Part shown: piece by piece, positions 46,020-55,481 of the stretch
Numbering within the stretch: position 1 is the first letter of the stretch
How the letters are laid out: the number at the start of each line of letters is the position of its first letter
From: Streptomyces tuirus
GTDB lineage: Bacteria > Actinomycetota > Actinomycetes > Streptomycetales > Streptomycetaceae
DNA length: 64,000 nucleotides
Direction of reading: 5' to 3'
NCBI RefSeq assembly: GCF_014701095.1
Contig: NZ_AP023439.1
Location: 3,646,001 to 3,710,000, forward strand
Notes under the pieces: generated by a model
The model's input: only the letters and a program-made list of their open reading frames with translations
Databases searched by the model: none
What the model was told of the DNA's origin: nothing
Program-made: the position numbers and the translations under genes

Positions 46020-48086
46020 GTGACGCAGACCATCGCCCCCCGCGTCCGGACACTGGTGCTGCTGCTCCTGGCCGCGGCCTGCGCACTCCTCACCGGAGCC
46101 GGCCCGGCCTCCGCGCACGCCGCGGTGACCGGCAGCGACCCCGGGCAGGGGGCGGTGGTCGACAAGGCCCCGGCCCGGATCACGCTCACCTTCTCCGAAC
46201 CGGTCGCACTGTCCGACGACTCGCTGCGCGTCCTCGACCCCGAGGGCAAGCGCGTCGACACGGCCGAACCGGCCACCGTCAGCGGCACGACGTACGCCGT
46301 GCCCCTGCACTCGGGCCTGCCCGACGGCACGTACACGGTGGCCTACCAGGTCGTCTCGGCGGACAGCCATCCCGTCGCCGGCGCCTACACCTTCTCCATC
46401 GGCGCCCCCTCCAAGACATCCGTGTCGGTCTCCGGGCAGTCGACCGACGACGGCGTCGTGGGATGGCTGTACGGCTTCGGACGGTATGTGTCGTACGCCG
46501 GGTTCATCGTGATGGCCGGCGGCGCCGCCTTCGTGCTGGCCTGCTGGCGGCGCGGTTCCGGGGTGCGGCCGGTGCAGCGGTTCGTCGTCTCCGGGTGGGT
46601 CGCACTCACCGCTTCGACGCTCGCCCTGCTGCTTCTGCGCGGCTCCTTCACCGGCTCCGGGAAGGTCGCCGACATCTTCGACCTGTCCCTGCTCGGGCAG
46701 GTGCTGCAGACCAAGAGCGGTGCGGCCCTGGTGTCCCGGCTGCTGCTGCTCGCCGCGGCGGCCCTCTTCATCGCCGTGCTGTTCGGCGCGTACGCCCGCC
46801 CGTCTCCCACCACCACCCTGACCGACGGCGCTTCGCGCCGACAGCCTGATTCAAGCGAGGACGCCGAGCAGAAGCGGGACCTGACCTTCGGGCTCTCGAT
46901 CGGCGGCGTCGTGGTGGCGGCCGGGCTCGCGGCGAGCTGGGCGATGTCGGAGCACGCCTCGGTCGGCCTCCAGGCGGGCATCGCCATGCCGGTCGACGTG
47001 CTGCACCTGCTGGCCGTCGCCGCCTGGCTCGGCGGGCTGGGCGCGCTGCTGGTCGCCCTGTACCGCGCGCCCGCCGACACGCCCGTCGACGCACCGGCCG
47101 TACGCCGCTTCTCCCAGGTCGCCTTCGGCAGCGTCCTCGCCCTGATCGCGACCGGGACGTACCAGTCCTGGCGCCAGCTCGGCTCCTGGTCGGCCTTCAC
47201 CGACACCCGCTACGGGCAGCTCCTCCTGGCCAAGATCGCCCTAGTGGTCGTCCTGGTCGGCGTCGCGTGGATCTCGCGCCGCTGGACCGGGCGGCTGGCA
47301 CAGACGGTGCCGGTCGATGCATCGGCGGTACGGGAGAAGGCGCGCGTCGGGGCGGGGGCTGACGGCGCCGGGGAAGCCGCTGCCGTCGGCGACAGGGACG
47401 CCCGTGCGGAGAACGAGAGCGGCCTCGACACCGACGAGCAGCCCGGCACCGAGTCCGCCGGGCCCGCCGAACCCGCCGAGCCTGCCGAGCCCGCCGACTC
47501 CGAACGCGCCGCGCAGCTCGCCCGGCAGCAGGCCGCCCGGGACGCGGCCCAGCAGAGGCGGATGCGCGACGCGGACCCCAACCGCTTCGGGCTGCGCCGC
47601 TCCGTGCTGGCCGAGGCCGGTATCGCGGTCGTGCTGCTCGCCGTGACCACCGTCCTGACGCAGACCGAGCCGGGACGCACCGAGCAGGAGGCCAAGGCGG
47701 CCACCGCGGCCTCCGCGTCCTCCTCCGCCGACGAGGGCGCGTCCGGGGCGCTGACCCTGAACATGCCGTTCGACACCGGCGGCGAGGACGGCAAGGGCAT
47801 CGTCACCATCGACGTCGACCCCGCCCGCGTGGGCGGCAACGAGATGCACGTCTACGTGGAACGCCCCAACGGCCAAGCCTTCGACATCCCTGAGGTGAAG
47901 GTCGAGTTCACCCTCAAAGCCAAGGACATCGGGCCCCTGCCCGTCGTCCCCGACCACATCGCCACCGGACACTGGTCGGCGATCGGAGTGCAGATCCCCA
48001 TGGCCGGGGACTGGCAGGTCGACGTGACCGTGCGGACCTCCGACATCGACGAGGTGACCGTCTCCAAGAACGCGCAGATCGGCTGA
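46020..48086 (+). CDS. CopC-CopD fusion copper transport protein
   Basis: A 688-residue protein: signal peptide, CopC domain (mature HAAVTGSDPGQGAVV, about 33-125, with N-terminal His and the second His in VSADSHPVAGAYTF), about eight membrane helices of CopD (150-430) carrying conserved His and Trp, a charged Ala/Glu/Pro-rich cytosolic loop (about 440-520), another helix, and a C-terminal extracellular YtkA/FixH-like beta domain (575-688). Inferred to bring copper in for secreted enzymes. GTG start 14 nt after the PCuAC stop; same operon. Confidence 0.92.
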   Translation: MTQTIAPRVRTLVLLLLAAACALLTGAGPASAHAAVTGSDPGQGAVVDKAPARITLTFSEPVALSDDSLRVLDPEGKRVDTAEPATVSGTTYAVPLHSGLPDGTYTVAYQVVSADSHPVAGAYTFSIGAPSKTSVSVSGQSTDDGVVGWLYGFGRYVSYAGFIVMAGGAAFVLACWRRGSGVRPVQRFVVSGWVALTASTLALLLLRGSFTGSGKVADIFDLSLLGQVLQTKSGAALVSRLLLLAAAALFIAVLFGAYARPSPTTTLTDGASRRQPDSSEDAEQKRDLTFGLSIGGVVVAAGLAASWAMSEHASVGLQAGIAMPVDVLHLLAVAAWLGGLGALLVALYRAPADTPVDAPAVRRFSQVAFGSVLALIATGTYQSWRQLGSWSAFTDTRYGQLLLAKIALVVVLVGVAWISRRWTGRLAQTVPVDASAVREKARVGAGADGAGEAAAVGDRDARAENESGLDTDEQPGTESAGPAEPAEPAEPADSERAAQLARQQAARDAAQQRRMRDADPNRFGLRRSVLAEAGIAVVLLAVTTVLTQTEPGRTEQEAKAATAASASSSADEGASGALTLNMPFDTGGEDGKGIVTIDVDPARVGGNEMHVYVERPNGQAFDIPEVKVEFTLKAKDIGPLPVVPDHIATGHWSAIGVQIPMAGDWQVDVTVRTSDIDEVTVSKNAQIG

Positions 48087-48092
48087 ACGACC

Positions 48093-49382
48093 ATGCCTGA
48101 CCAGTCCCTTCCGAAGACCCGCACCCCCGAGGCCGGCACGGCGCAGAGCGAAGCGGCCCCCGCCCACGAGGGCCTCTCACGGCGGCGGCTGCTCGGCACC
48201 GCGGGTGCCACCGGGCTCGTCCTCGGCACGGCGGGTGCCGCCGTGGGCTACGCCACCGCCCCCTCCGAGGCGGCCGCTCCGCTCACCTCGCTCGGCACGG
48301 ACCGGGCGATGTTTCACGGGAAACATCAGCCCGGCATCACCGACGGCCTCCAGGCACGCGGCCATCTGGTGGCCTTCGACCTGACGGCGGGCTCCGGCCG
48401 CAAGGAAGCCGCGGCCCTGCTCCGCCGCTGGTCGGAGACGGCCCGGCGGCTGATGGCAGGCGAGCCGGGCAGCCACGACGACACCGACGTGGCCCGTGAC
48501 GCGGGCCCGTCGTCGTTGACGATCACCTTCGGCTTCGGCCACAGCTTCTTCGCCCGGACGGGTCTGGAGAAGCAGCGCCCAATCGCCCTGGACCCGCTGC
48601 CCGAGTTCTCCTCCGACCACCTCGACAAGAACCGCAGCAACGGCGATCTCTGGGTGCAGATCGGCGCCAACGACGCCCTGGTCGCCTTCCACGCCCTGCG
48701 CGCGATCCAGAAGGACGCGGGCCGGGCGGCCAGGGTCCGCTGGCAGATGAACGGCTTCAACCGCTCCCCGGGCGCCACCGCCCACCCCATGACGGCCCGC
48801 AACCTCATGGGCCAGATCGACGGCACCCGCAACCCGAAGCCGGGCGAAACCGACTTCGACCAGCGCATCTTCGTCCCCGCTAAGGCCGAACCGGCCTGGA
48901 TGGCGAACGGCTCCTACGCCGTCGTACGCCGCATCCGCATGCTCCTCGACGACTGGGAGCAGCTCTCCGTCAAGGCGCAGGAGGACGTGATCGGACGCCG
49001 CAAGTCCGACGGGGCGGCCCTGTCCGGGGGCACGGAGACGACCGCCATGGACCTGGAGAAGACGGACGCCCAGGGCAACCTGGTCGTTCCGATCAACGCC
49101 CACGCGCGCATCACCCGGCCCGACCAGAACGGCGGCGCGGCCATGCTCCGCCGCCCGTTCTCCTTCCACGACGGCATCGACACCGACGGTGTGCCCGACG
49201 CCGGCCTGCTCTTCATCTGCTGGCAGGCCGATCCCCTGCGCGGATTCGTGCCGGTGCAGCGCAAGCTCGACCGCGGTGACGCGCTGTCGCAGTTCATCCG
49301 CCATGAGTCGAGCGGGCTGTTCGCGGTGCCCGGCGGGGCGGCGGAGGGCGAGTACGTGGGGCAGAAGTTGCTGGAGGGGTGA
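48093..49382 (+). CDS. dtpA: Tat-exported DyP-type haem peroxidase
   Basis: A 429-residue A-type DyP/EfeB family peroxidase. The Tat signal is GLSRRRLLGTAGATGLVLG (about 27-45). The distal GxxDG motif is MGQIDGTRNPKPGE and the proximal haem His lies in INAHARITRPDQ, with the conserved Arg further on. In S. lividans DtpA sits in this same sco-ecuC context, uses copper-chaperoned maturation of the GlxA oxidase and is needed for morphogenesis. The start is 7 bp after the CopCD stop. A one-mismatch parS lies inside the gene. The symbol rests on context plus family. Confidence 0.87.
   Translation: MPDQSLPKTRTPEAGTAQSEAAPAHEGLSRRRLLGTAGATGLVLGTAGAAVGYATAPSEAAAPLTSLGTDRAMFHGKHQPGITDGLQARGHLVAFDLTAGSGRKEAAALLRRWSETARRLMAGEPGSHDDTDVARDAGPSSLTITFGFGHSFFARTGLEKQRPIALDPLPEFSSDHLDKNRSNGDLWVQIGANDALVAFHALRAIQKDAGRAARVRWQMNGFNRSPGATAHPMTARNLMGQIDGTRNPKPGETDFDQRIFVPAKAEPAWMANGSYAVVRRIRMLLDDWEQLSVKAQEDVIGRRKSDGAALSGGTETTAMDLEKTDAQGNLVVPINAHARITRPDQNGGAAMLRRPFSFHDGIDTDGVPDAGLLFICWQADPLRGFVPVQRKLDRGDALSQFIRHESSGLFAVPGGAAEGEYVGQKLLEG
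48310..48325. promoter_or_regulatory. parS-like site with one mismatch inside the DyP gene
   Basis: TGTTTCACGGGAAACA differs from parS only at one base (T to G in the centre). Confidence 0.6.
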
Positions 49383-49444
49383 GAGTTCACCCCTGTACGG
49401 GCTTGTGGGGGATAGCGCTTCCGCGGGCCCATTAGGGTGAGGTC

Positions 49445-50377
49445 ATGCCAGCGAGCTATGCGTATCTCGGTCCTGAGGGCACGTTCACCGAAGTCGCCCT
49501 GCGCACGCTTCCCGAGGCCGCCACCCGGGAGCTGATCCCGTACGTGTCGGTCCAGTCCGCGCTCGACGCGGTACGCGCCGGCGAGGCCGAGGCCGCGTTC
49601 GTGCCGATCGAGAACTCCGTCGAGGGCGGCATCACCACCACCCTGGACGAGCTGGTCGCCGGCGCGCCGCTGATGATCTACCGCGAGGTGCTGCTGTCGA
49701 TCACCTTCGCGCTGCTGGTCCGCCCGGGCACGAAGCTGTCGGACATCAAGACCGTCTCGGCCCACCCGGCCGCGCAGCCGCAGGTGCGCAACTGGCTGAA
49801 GAAGCACCTCCCGGACGCCCACTGGGAGTCCGCCGCCTCGAACGCGGACGCCGCCCGCCTGGTCCAGGAGGGCCAGTACGACGCGGCCTTCGCGGGTGAG
49901 TTCGCGGCCGCCCGCTACGGCCTGGAGGCCCTGGAGACCGGGATCCACGACGCGGAGAACGCCCAGACGCGGTTCGTGCTGGTGGGCCGTCCGGCCCGGC
50001 CCGCCGCGCCGACCGGCGCGGACAAGACCTCGATCGTGCTGTGGCAGCGCGACGACCACCCCGGCGGCCTGCGCGACCTGCTCGGCGAGTTCGCCACCCG
50101 CGGCATCAACCTGATGCTGCTCCAGTCCCGGCCGACCGGCGCGGGCATCGGCAACTACTGCTTCTGCATCGACGCCGAGGGCCACATCTCCGACCGCCGC
50201 ATGGCCGACGCCCTGATGGGTCTGAAGCGGATCTGCCTCCAGGTGCGCTACCTCGGCTCCTACCCGCGCGCGGACCTGCGGCCCGAGGATGTGCAACCGC
50301 CGCGCCTGGGGACCTCCGACGAGGAGTTCGCGGGGGCGGCGGACTGGGTCGCGCGATGCCAGGACGGGCGTTTCTGA
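49445..50377 (+). CDS. pheA: Prephenate dehydratase
   Basis: A 310-residue monofunctional enzyme that converts prephenate to phenylpyruvate in phenylalanine synthesis. The catalytic domain (about 1-185) shows YLGPEGTFTEVAL, PIENSVEGGI and the active-site NAQTRFVLVG (Thr-Arg-Phe). The ACT domain (about 195-280, GGLRDLLGEFATRGINLM) binds Phe; the usual ESRP reads QSRP. TAGGGT ends 6 nt before the ATG, so the mRNA may be leaderless. Confidence 0.95.
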   Translation: MPASYAYLGPEGTFTEVALRTLPEAATRELIPYVSVQSALDAVRAGEAEAAFVPIENSVEGGITTTLDELVAGAPLMIYREVLLSITFALLVRPGTKLSDIKTVSAHPAAQPQVRNWLKKHLPDAHWESAASNADAARLVQEGQYDAAFAGEFAAARYGLEALETGIHDAENAQTRFVLVGRPARPAAPTGADKTSIVLWQRDDHPGGLRDLLGEFATRGINLMLLQSRPTGAGIGNYCFCIDAEGHISDRRMADALMGLKRICLQVRYLGSYPRADLRPEDVQPPRLGTSDEEFAGAADWVARCQDGRF

Positions 50378-50424
50378 CCGGCTTCCGAGCCTGTTCCCGG
50401 ACCGGTCGTACCTGCTGATAGTCG

Positions 50425-50735
50425 TTATCCACAGAAGTTATCCACAGGTCCGCTTCTCGACCTGGGGACAAGTCGACAACGAAGCGTGAGTCAGTCGACA
50501 AATCGCCCTACAGGCCCCTGATGCACCCATCACCGGGCAGGTCACCCTTCGTCCACCGTTTCCCCTTCCGTAACTCTTCGGGGTGACCTTTTTCCATCGA
50601 AAGTGAGGGTAGATCGGGTTTGCGAAGGGAATTCATGAGGTGGTCGAGGCGTCCGGAGTGATCAATTCCGAAGTCCACAGATCTTGCACACAGCCTGTGG
50701 ATAACTCTTCCCGGGGTGTGGATCCCTGTGGACAA
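50425..50735. promoter_or_regulatory. DnaA-box cluster between pheA and serS
   Basis: Four strong boxes: TTATCCACA at 50425-50433 and 50438-50446, TGTGGATAA at 50696-50704, and TGTGGACAA at 50727-50735. Weaker matches lie near 50463, 50671, 50684 and 50717. The 540-bp spacer (50378-50917) holds no gene. Confidence 0.8.
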
Positions 50736-50823
50736 CTCAACCCCAAGTCCCGTCTCCCGCAAGGGATTCGAGTCAAGGCGGCGCCCGCCGGATGCCTCGT
50801 TCCGGGGAGAGGCGTCTTCTTTA

Positions 50824-50853
50824 TTGACACTGTGCGCAATTCGCCCATAACGG
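50824..50853 (+). promoter_or_regulatory. Candidate serS promoter with consensus -35
   Basis: A perfect TTGACA (50824-50829) is followed after 18 bp by TAACGG (50848-50853). A second -10-like TAGCCT (50905-50910) ends 7 nt before the GTG and would give a leaderless serS mRNA. Confidence 0.5.
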
Positions 50854-50917
50854 TACGTAAGTAGCCATCGGAATAGTGAGTCGTGGACGGTCACCCCGCA
50901 CCGGTAGCCTTGGGCGC

Positions 50918-52195
50918 GTGATTGACCTTCGCCTGCTCCGTGAGGACCCCGACCGTGTGCGCGCGTCGCAGCGCGCCCGTGGAGAGGACGTCGCGCTCGT
51001 CGACGCCCTCCTGTCTGCCGACGAGAGGCGCAGGTCGTCCGGCGTCCGCTACGACGAGCTGCGCGCCGAGCAGAAGGCGCTCGGCAAGCTCATCCCCAAG
51101 GCGACCGGCGAGGAGAAGTCCGAGCTGCTGAAGAAGGCGGGCCAGCTCGCCGCCGACGTCAAGGCGGCCGACGCCGAGCGCGACGCCGCCGCGACCGAGA
51201 CTCAGGAGCTGCTCCAGAGGCTCGGCAACCTCGTCCACCCGGACGTGCCCGTGGGCGGCGAGGAGGACTTCGTCACCCTCGAGACGCACGGCACGATCCG
51301 CGACTTCGCCGCCGAGGGCTTCGAGCCCAAGGACCACCTGGCGCTCGGCCAGATCCTCGGCGCGATCGACGTCGAGCGGGCCGCCAAGGTTTCCGGCTCG
51401 CGCTTCTACTTCCTCACGGGCGTGGGCGCCCTCCTGGAGCTCGCCCTGGTGAACGCGGCGATGGCGCAGGCCACCGCGGTCGGCTTCACCCCGATGCTGA
51501 CCCCCGCTCTGGTGCGCCCGCAGGCGATGGCAGGCACCGGCTTCCTCGGCCAGGCGGCCCAGGACGTCTACCGCATCGCCGAGGACGACCTCTACCTGGT
51601 CGGCACGTCCGAGGTGCCGCTCGCCGCGTACCACATGGACGAGATTCTCGACGCCGACCGCCTGCCCCTGCGCTACGCGGGCTTCTCGCCCTGCTTCCGC
51701 CGCGAGGCCGGCTCGCACGGCAAGGACACGCGGGGCATCTTCCGCGTGCACCAGTTCGACAAGGTCGAGATGTTCTCCTACGTCGCTCCCGAGGACGCGC
51801 AGGCCGAGCACCAGCGCCTGCTGGAGTGGGAGAAGCAGTGGCTGACCTCGCTGGAGCTGCCGTACCGCGTGATCGATGTGGCGAGCGCCGACCTGGGCGC
51901 CTCGGCCGCCCGCAAGTTCGACTGCGAGGCGTGGATCCCGACCCAGGGCAAGTACCGCGAGCTGACCTCGACCTCGGACTGTGGCGAGTTCCAGTCCCGC
52001 CGCCTGTCGATCCGCGTCCGTGACGGCAAGCAGGTCAGGCCGCTGGCCACGCTGAACGGCACGCTGTGCGCCGTTCCCCGCACGATCGTGGCGATCCTGG
52101 AGAACCACCAGCAGGCCGACGGTTCGGTGCGCGTGCCCGAGGTGCTGCGTCCGTACCTGGGCGGCCGGGAGGTCCTGGAGCCGGTGGCCAAGTGA
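50918..52195 (+). CDS. serS: Seryl-tRNA synthetase
   Basis: A 425-residue class II synthetase that charges tRNA-Ser. The N-terminal coiled-coil arm (about 30-110) reads the long variable arm of tRNA-Ser. The catalytic core has [15 protein letters not shown], motif 2 [15 protein letters not shown] and motif 3 [22 protein letters not shown] 50918 gives the classic [14 protein letters not shown]-terminus; no Shine-Dalgarno precedes it. The stop overlaps the HAD gene (GTGA). A tRNA-Ser gene lies 0.9 kb downstream. Confidence 0.97.
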   Translation: MIDLRLLREDPDRVRASQRARGEDVALVDALLSADERRRSSGVRYDELRAEQKALGKLIPKATGEEKSELLKKAGQLAADVKAADAERDAAATETQELLQRLGNLVHPDVPVGGEEDFVTLETHGTIRDFAAEGFEPKDHLALGQILGAIDVERAAKVSGSRFYFLTGVGALLELALVNAAMAQATAVGFTPMLTPALVRPQAMAGTGFLGQAAQDVYRIAEDDLYLVGTSEVPLAAYHMDEILDADRLPLRYAGFSPCFRREAGSHGKDTRGIFRVHQFDKVEMFSYVAPEDAQAEHQRLLEWEKQWLTSLELPYRVIDVASADLGASAARKFDCEAWIPTQGKYRELTSTSDCGEFQSRRLSIRVRDGKQVRPLATLNGTLCAVPRTIVAILENHQQADGSVRVPEVLRPYLGGREVLEPVAK

Positions 52196-53010
52196 ACGAC
52201 ACGGCTTCCCACGGAGGCTTCCCGTACCGGCTCGTCGCCACCGATCTCGACGGGACGCTGCTGCGCTCCGACGACACGGTGTCGCAGCGCACCCGTGACG
52301 CACTCGCCGCGGCCACCGCGGCGGGCGCCGCGCACATCGTCGTCACCGGCCGCGCCGTCCCGTGGACCCGGCACATCCTCGACGACCTCGACTACCAGGG
52401 CCTGGCCGTCTGCGGCCAGGGCGCGCAGGTCTACGACGCCGGCGCGCACCGCCTGCTGACGTCGGTGACGCTGGACCGGCAGCTGGCCGGGGTGGCGCTG
52501 GCCAAGATCGAGGCGGAGGTGGGTCCGCTGTACCTGGCGGCGAGCCGAGACGGCCTCCACGGCGAGGTGCTGGTCGGTCCGGGCTACGCGGTCCAGGGCA
52601 CTCTGCCAGCCACGCCCTTCACGGACGCGTCGGACCTGTGGACCGCGCCCCTGAACAAGCTGTACATCCAGCACCCGACCCTGTCGGACGACGAGCTGTG
52701 CGAGGCGGCCACGCGGACCGCCGGCGGTTTCGTCACGGTCACGATGGCGGGCGAGGGCATTGTCGAGCTTCTCCCCCTGGGTCTGTCCAAGGCGACGGGC
52801 CTGTCCCTGGCGGCCCGCCGGCTCGGGATGAAGGCAGCCGACACGATCGCCTTCGGAGACATGCCCAACGACATACCGATGTTCGCCTGGGCCTCCTACG
52901 GCGTCGCCATGGCGGACGCCCACGAGGAACTGAAGGCGGTGGCCGACGAGGTGACGTCCTCCCACGACGAGGACGGCATCGCGGTGGTGCTGGAGCGGTT
53001 GCTGGGCTGA
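52192..53010 (+). CDS. HAD-superfamily Cof-type phosphatase
   Basis: A 272-residue HAD hydrolase with motif [12 protein letters not shown] (about 14-24), motif [12 protein letters not shown], motif III Lys in [14 protein letters not shown], and motif [13 protein letters not shown], plus a C2B cap. These dephosphorylate small phosphorylated metabolites; the substrate is unknown. GTG overlaps the serS stop, so the two are translationally coupled. A second family member lies at 61133-62002. Confidence 0.92.
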   Translation: MNDTASHGGFPYRLVATDLDGTLLRSDDTVSQRTRDALAAATAAGAAHIVVTGRAVPWTRHILDDLDYQGLAVCGQGAQVYDAGAHRLLTSVTLDRQLAGVALAKIEAEVGPLYLAASRDGLHGEVLVGPGYAVQGTLPATPFTDASDLWTAPLNKLYIQHPTLSDDELCEAATRTAGGFVTVTMAGEGIVELLPLGLSKATGLSLAARRLGMKAADTIAFGDMPNDIPMFAWASYGVAMADAHEELKAVADEVTSSHDEDGIAVVLERLLG

Positions 53011-53101
53011 GCGCCGGGCCGTCGCCCGGTGGGACGTGGGGCGGCTCGCCCGATGCTGTGCTGAGCCCAGGGCCGGTCGCGCCCGGCGTCGGGTGGTGCT
53101 C

Positions 53102-53190
<89 letters not shown>

Positions 53191-53471
53191 GGGTGGGCGG
53201 CCCACGCGATGTGCGATTCGCGTGCTCGAAGCGGCCGCCCCGGGCAGCTCCCCGTGTGGGGCGGGTTCGACGGAGGGGTGGTGGCTACTCCGGATCCCGC
53301 CGCGGGCTGCCCTGAAGGGAGCTGGACGTACTGCCGTGCATGGACATCGTCCCGCTCCTCTCCCAAAACGTGGCGCCGGGCTCTCCGCCCGGCGGTGACG
53401 ACAACCACTGTGCCTGCCAGGCGAATTGGACGCCACTGATTAAATCGGCGCCCGGATCGCCGCGGCGCGGC

Positions 53472-53528
53472 CGGCTACTTCCTGCGCCACCGGCTACTTC
53501 CTGCGCCACCGGCTACTTCCTGCGCCAC
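53472..53528. repeat. Three perfect 19-bp tandem repeats at a gene end
   Basis: CGGCTACTTCCTGCGCCAC repeats at 53472, 53491 and 53510. The unit is not a multiple of three and the array covers the stop codon of the minus-strand gene 53513-53740. Confidence 0.95.
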
Positions 53529-53740
53529 CTGCGCCGCCGGACCTTGCTGAAGAACCAGCCCGCCGGCGGCTCGTCGGAGCGCCAGGGCTGCGGCTCGGGC
53601 TCCTCGCGGCGCCACTTCGCGGCGAGCATCCGGGCACGGGCGGACGGTTCGGAGGTCCCGGCGGAGCGTATGAAGTCCTCGTCCAGTACGACCCCGTCGA
53701 GGTCGTCCCGGGTCTCGTCCTGAGCTCTCTCGTCCGCCAT
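53513..53740 (-). CDS. Small conserved hydrophilic protein
   Basis: 75 residues, acidic N-terminal half (DETRDDLDGVVLDEDFIRSA) and a Trp/Arg-rich C-terminus (VRRRRWRRK). The ATG has GGGAGGA 5 nt upstream. No family function known to me. The C-terminus and stop lie in a 19-bp repeat array, so gain or loss of a unit would change the tail. It is 100 bp ahead of the ABC genes on the same strand as read. Confidence 0.72.
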   Translation of the reverse strand: MADERAQDETRDDLDGVVLDEDFIRSAGTSEPSARARMLAAKWRREEPEPQPWRSDEPPAGWFFSKVRRRRWRRK

Positions 53741-53840
53741 CCCCGTCCTCCCAGCCGTCCAACTCCCGTGTGGTTCTCCGACATTCCGTTCGCCCAGTGT
53801 GCCCTGACCGAGGTGAAGTCTCCGTCAGGGCCGGGGCACG

Positions 53841-54560
53841 TCACTCCTCGCCGGCGAGGGTGAGGGAGCGCAGCTTCTGTCCGGCGAACCAGGTGGCCAG
53901 CACCGTGACGGCCAGCAGCAGCACCGTCGCCGTGGTCAGACCCACGTCCGAGGAGACCAGGTCCCCTCCGGACACCTTCTGGGCCACCGCCAGCGACCAC
54001 TGCTGGACGCTCAGCGTGCGCGCACCGGGCACCAGGGAGCCGAACAGGGCCTCCCAGACCAGCGCGTAGACGAGACCGAACACCACCGCGTGCCGGGACA
54101 CCGTGCCGAGCAGCAGGAACAGGGCCGCGTAGGCGATGGACGCGACCAGTGCGGCCACCGTGTAGGCGACGGCGACCTGCTGGCCGTTGCCGTTCAGGAT
54201 GAAGCCGGCGAGGAGCGTCGGCACCGCGGAGAACACCATGGTCACCGCGATCGCGACGATCAGCTTGGTGAAGATGATCGTCGGCCGCTTGATCGGCTTC
54301 GACAGCAGGTACACCACCGAGCCGTCGTCGATCTCCGGCCCGATCGCGCCGGTTCCGGCGATGACACCGATGATCGGCACCATCGTGGCGAGGGCGAGGC
54401 CGCCCAGCAGGTCGGCCGCGGTCTGGTCGTCCGCCCCGGCCAGGCCGCGCACCGCCACGGCGATCACGATCAGCAGCATCGGCAGGGCGCCGAGGATGAG
54501 GGCCCGGCGACGGCCGAGCAGGGCCCGGTACGTGAGCCGGGCGACTGTGGGGTCGTACAT
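53841..54560 (-). CDS. ABC exporter permease (second pair)
   Basis: A 239-residue ABC-2-type permease with about six membrane helices (ALILGALPMLLIVIAVAV, GLALATMVPIIGVIAGTGAI, LIVAIAVTMVFSAVPTLLAG, and others). The conserved EIDDGSVVYLLSKPIKR loop is typical of these permeases. It is the last of four same-strand genes (ATPase, permease, ATPase, permease); the ATPase just upstream is its likely partner. Substrate unknown. Confidence 0.88.
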   Translation of the reverse strand: MYDPTVARLTYRALLGRRRALILGALPMLLIVIAVAVRGLAGADDQTAADLLGGLALATMVPIIGVIAGTGAIGPEIDDGSVVYLLSKPIKRPTIIFTKLIVAIAVTMVFSAVPTLLAGFILNGNGQQVAVAYTVAALVASIAYAALFLLLGTVSRHAVVFGLVYALVWEALFGSLVPGARTLSVQQWSLAVAQKVSGGDLVSSDVGLTTATVLLLAVTVLATWFAGQKLRSLTLAGEE

Positions 54561-54569
54561 CAGGGCCTC

Positions 54570-55481
54570 CTACGCCGCGACGAGGTACGAGAAGACGGAC
54601 TCGAGGGACTCGTCGGACGGCGAGACCGTGAGCAGCCGGATGCCGTGGTCCCTGGCCACCCGCGGCAGCAGGGCCGTGAACCGGCCGAAGTCGACGGCCT
54701 GGATGCGCAGCGCGCCCTCGGCGAGGTCGACCTCGATGCCGGACGTCGACGGGTCGGCGATCAGCGCGGCCGCGAGGGCGCGGTCGTCGCTGGAACGCAC
54801 CAGGTAGCGGTGCGGCCGGTCGGTCATCAGGCGGCGGATCTTGCGGAAGTCACCGCTGGCGGCGTGCCGGCCGGCGACGACGACCTCGATGTGCCAGGCG
54901 AGTTGCTCGACCTCTTCGAGGATGTGGGACGAGAACAGCACCGTGCGGCCCTCGTCGCCCATGCGGCGCAGCAGGTCCATCAGCTGCATGCGCTGGCGCG
55001 GGTCCATGCCGTTGAAGGGCTCGTCGAGCAGCAGCAGCGACGGGTCGTGCACGAGCGCGGAGGCCATCTTCACGCGCTGGCGCATGCCCTTGGAGTACGT
55101 CTGGATCTTGCGGTCCTGCGCGTACTCCATCTCGACCGTGGCCAGGGCCTTCTGTGCCGCCTTGGCGCCGAGGCCGTGCAGTTCGGCGTTGGCGAGGACG
55201 AACTCCTTGCCGGTGAGGAAGTCGTACATCGCCTCCCGCTCGGGGACGACGCCGATCTGCTTGTAGATCTGCTCGTTGCGCCACACGGCCTGGCCGTCGA
55301 GGGTGACCGAGCCGGTGGAGGGGGCCAGGAAGCCGCCCATCATGTTGATGAGGGTGGACTTCCCGGCGCCGTTGGGGCCGAGCAGGCCCGTGACGCCGGG
55401 GCCGATGGTCATGGTGATGTCGTTGACGGCGACCACGTTGCCGAACCAGCGGGAGACGTGGTCGATGTTGAGCGTGGTCAC
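54570..55481 (-). CDS. ABC exporter ATPase (second pair)
   Basis: A 303-residue ATP-binding protein: Walker A GPNGAGKST (about 35-43), Q-loop region, signature YSKGMRQRVKMA, Walker B LLLLDEPFNGMD and H-loop SSHILEEVEQ. A 90-residue C-terminal regulatory tail follows. GTG start overlaps the upstream permease stop (GTGA). It energises the permease at 53841-54560. Confidence 0.92.
   Translation of the reverse strand: MTTLNIDHVSRWFGNVVAVNDITMTIGPGVTGLLGPNGAGKSTLINMMGGFLAPSTGSVTLDGQAVWRNEQIYKQIGVVPEREAMYDFLTGKEFVLANAELHGLGAKAAQKALATVEMEYAQDRKIQTYSKGMRQRVKMASALVHDPSLLLLDEPFNGMDPRQRMQLMDLLRRMGDEGRTVLFSSHILEEVEQLAWHIEVVVAGRHAASGDFRKIRRLMTDRPHRYLVRSSDDRALAAALIADPSTSGIEVDLAEGALRIQAVDFGRFTALLPRVARDHGIRLLTVSPSDESLESVFSYLVAA

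Noticed and set aside
50875..50895. BldD-like motif AGTGA-N11-TCACC before serS
   Set aside because: The motif is short and loose enough to occur by chance; no other support.
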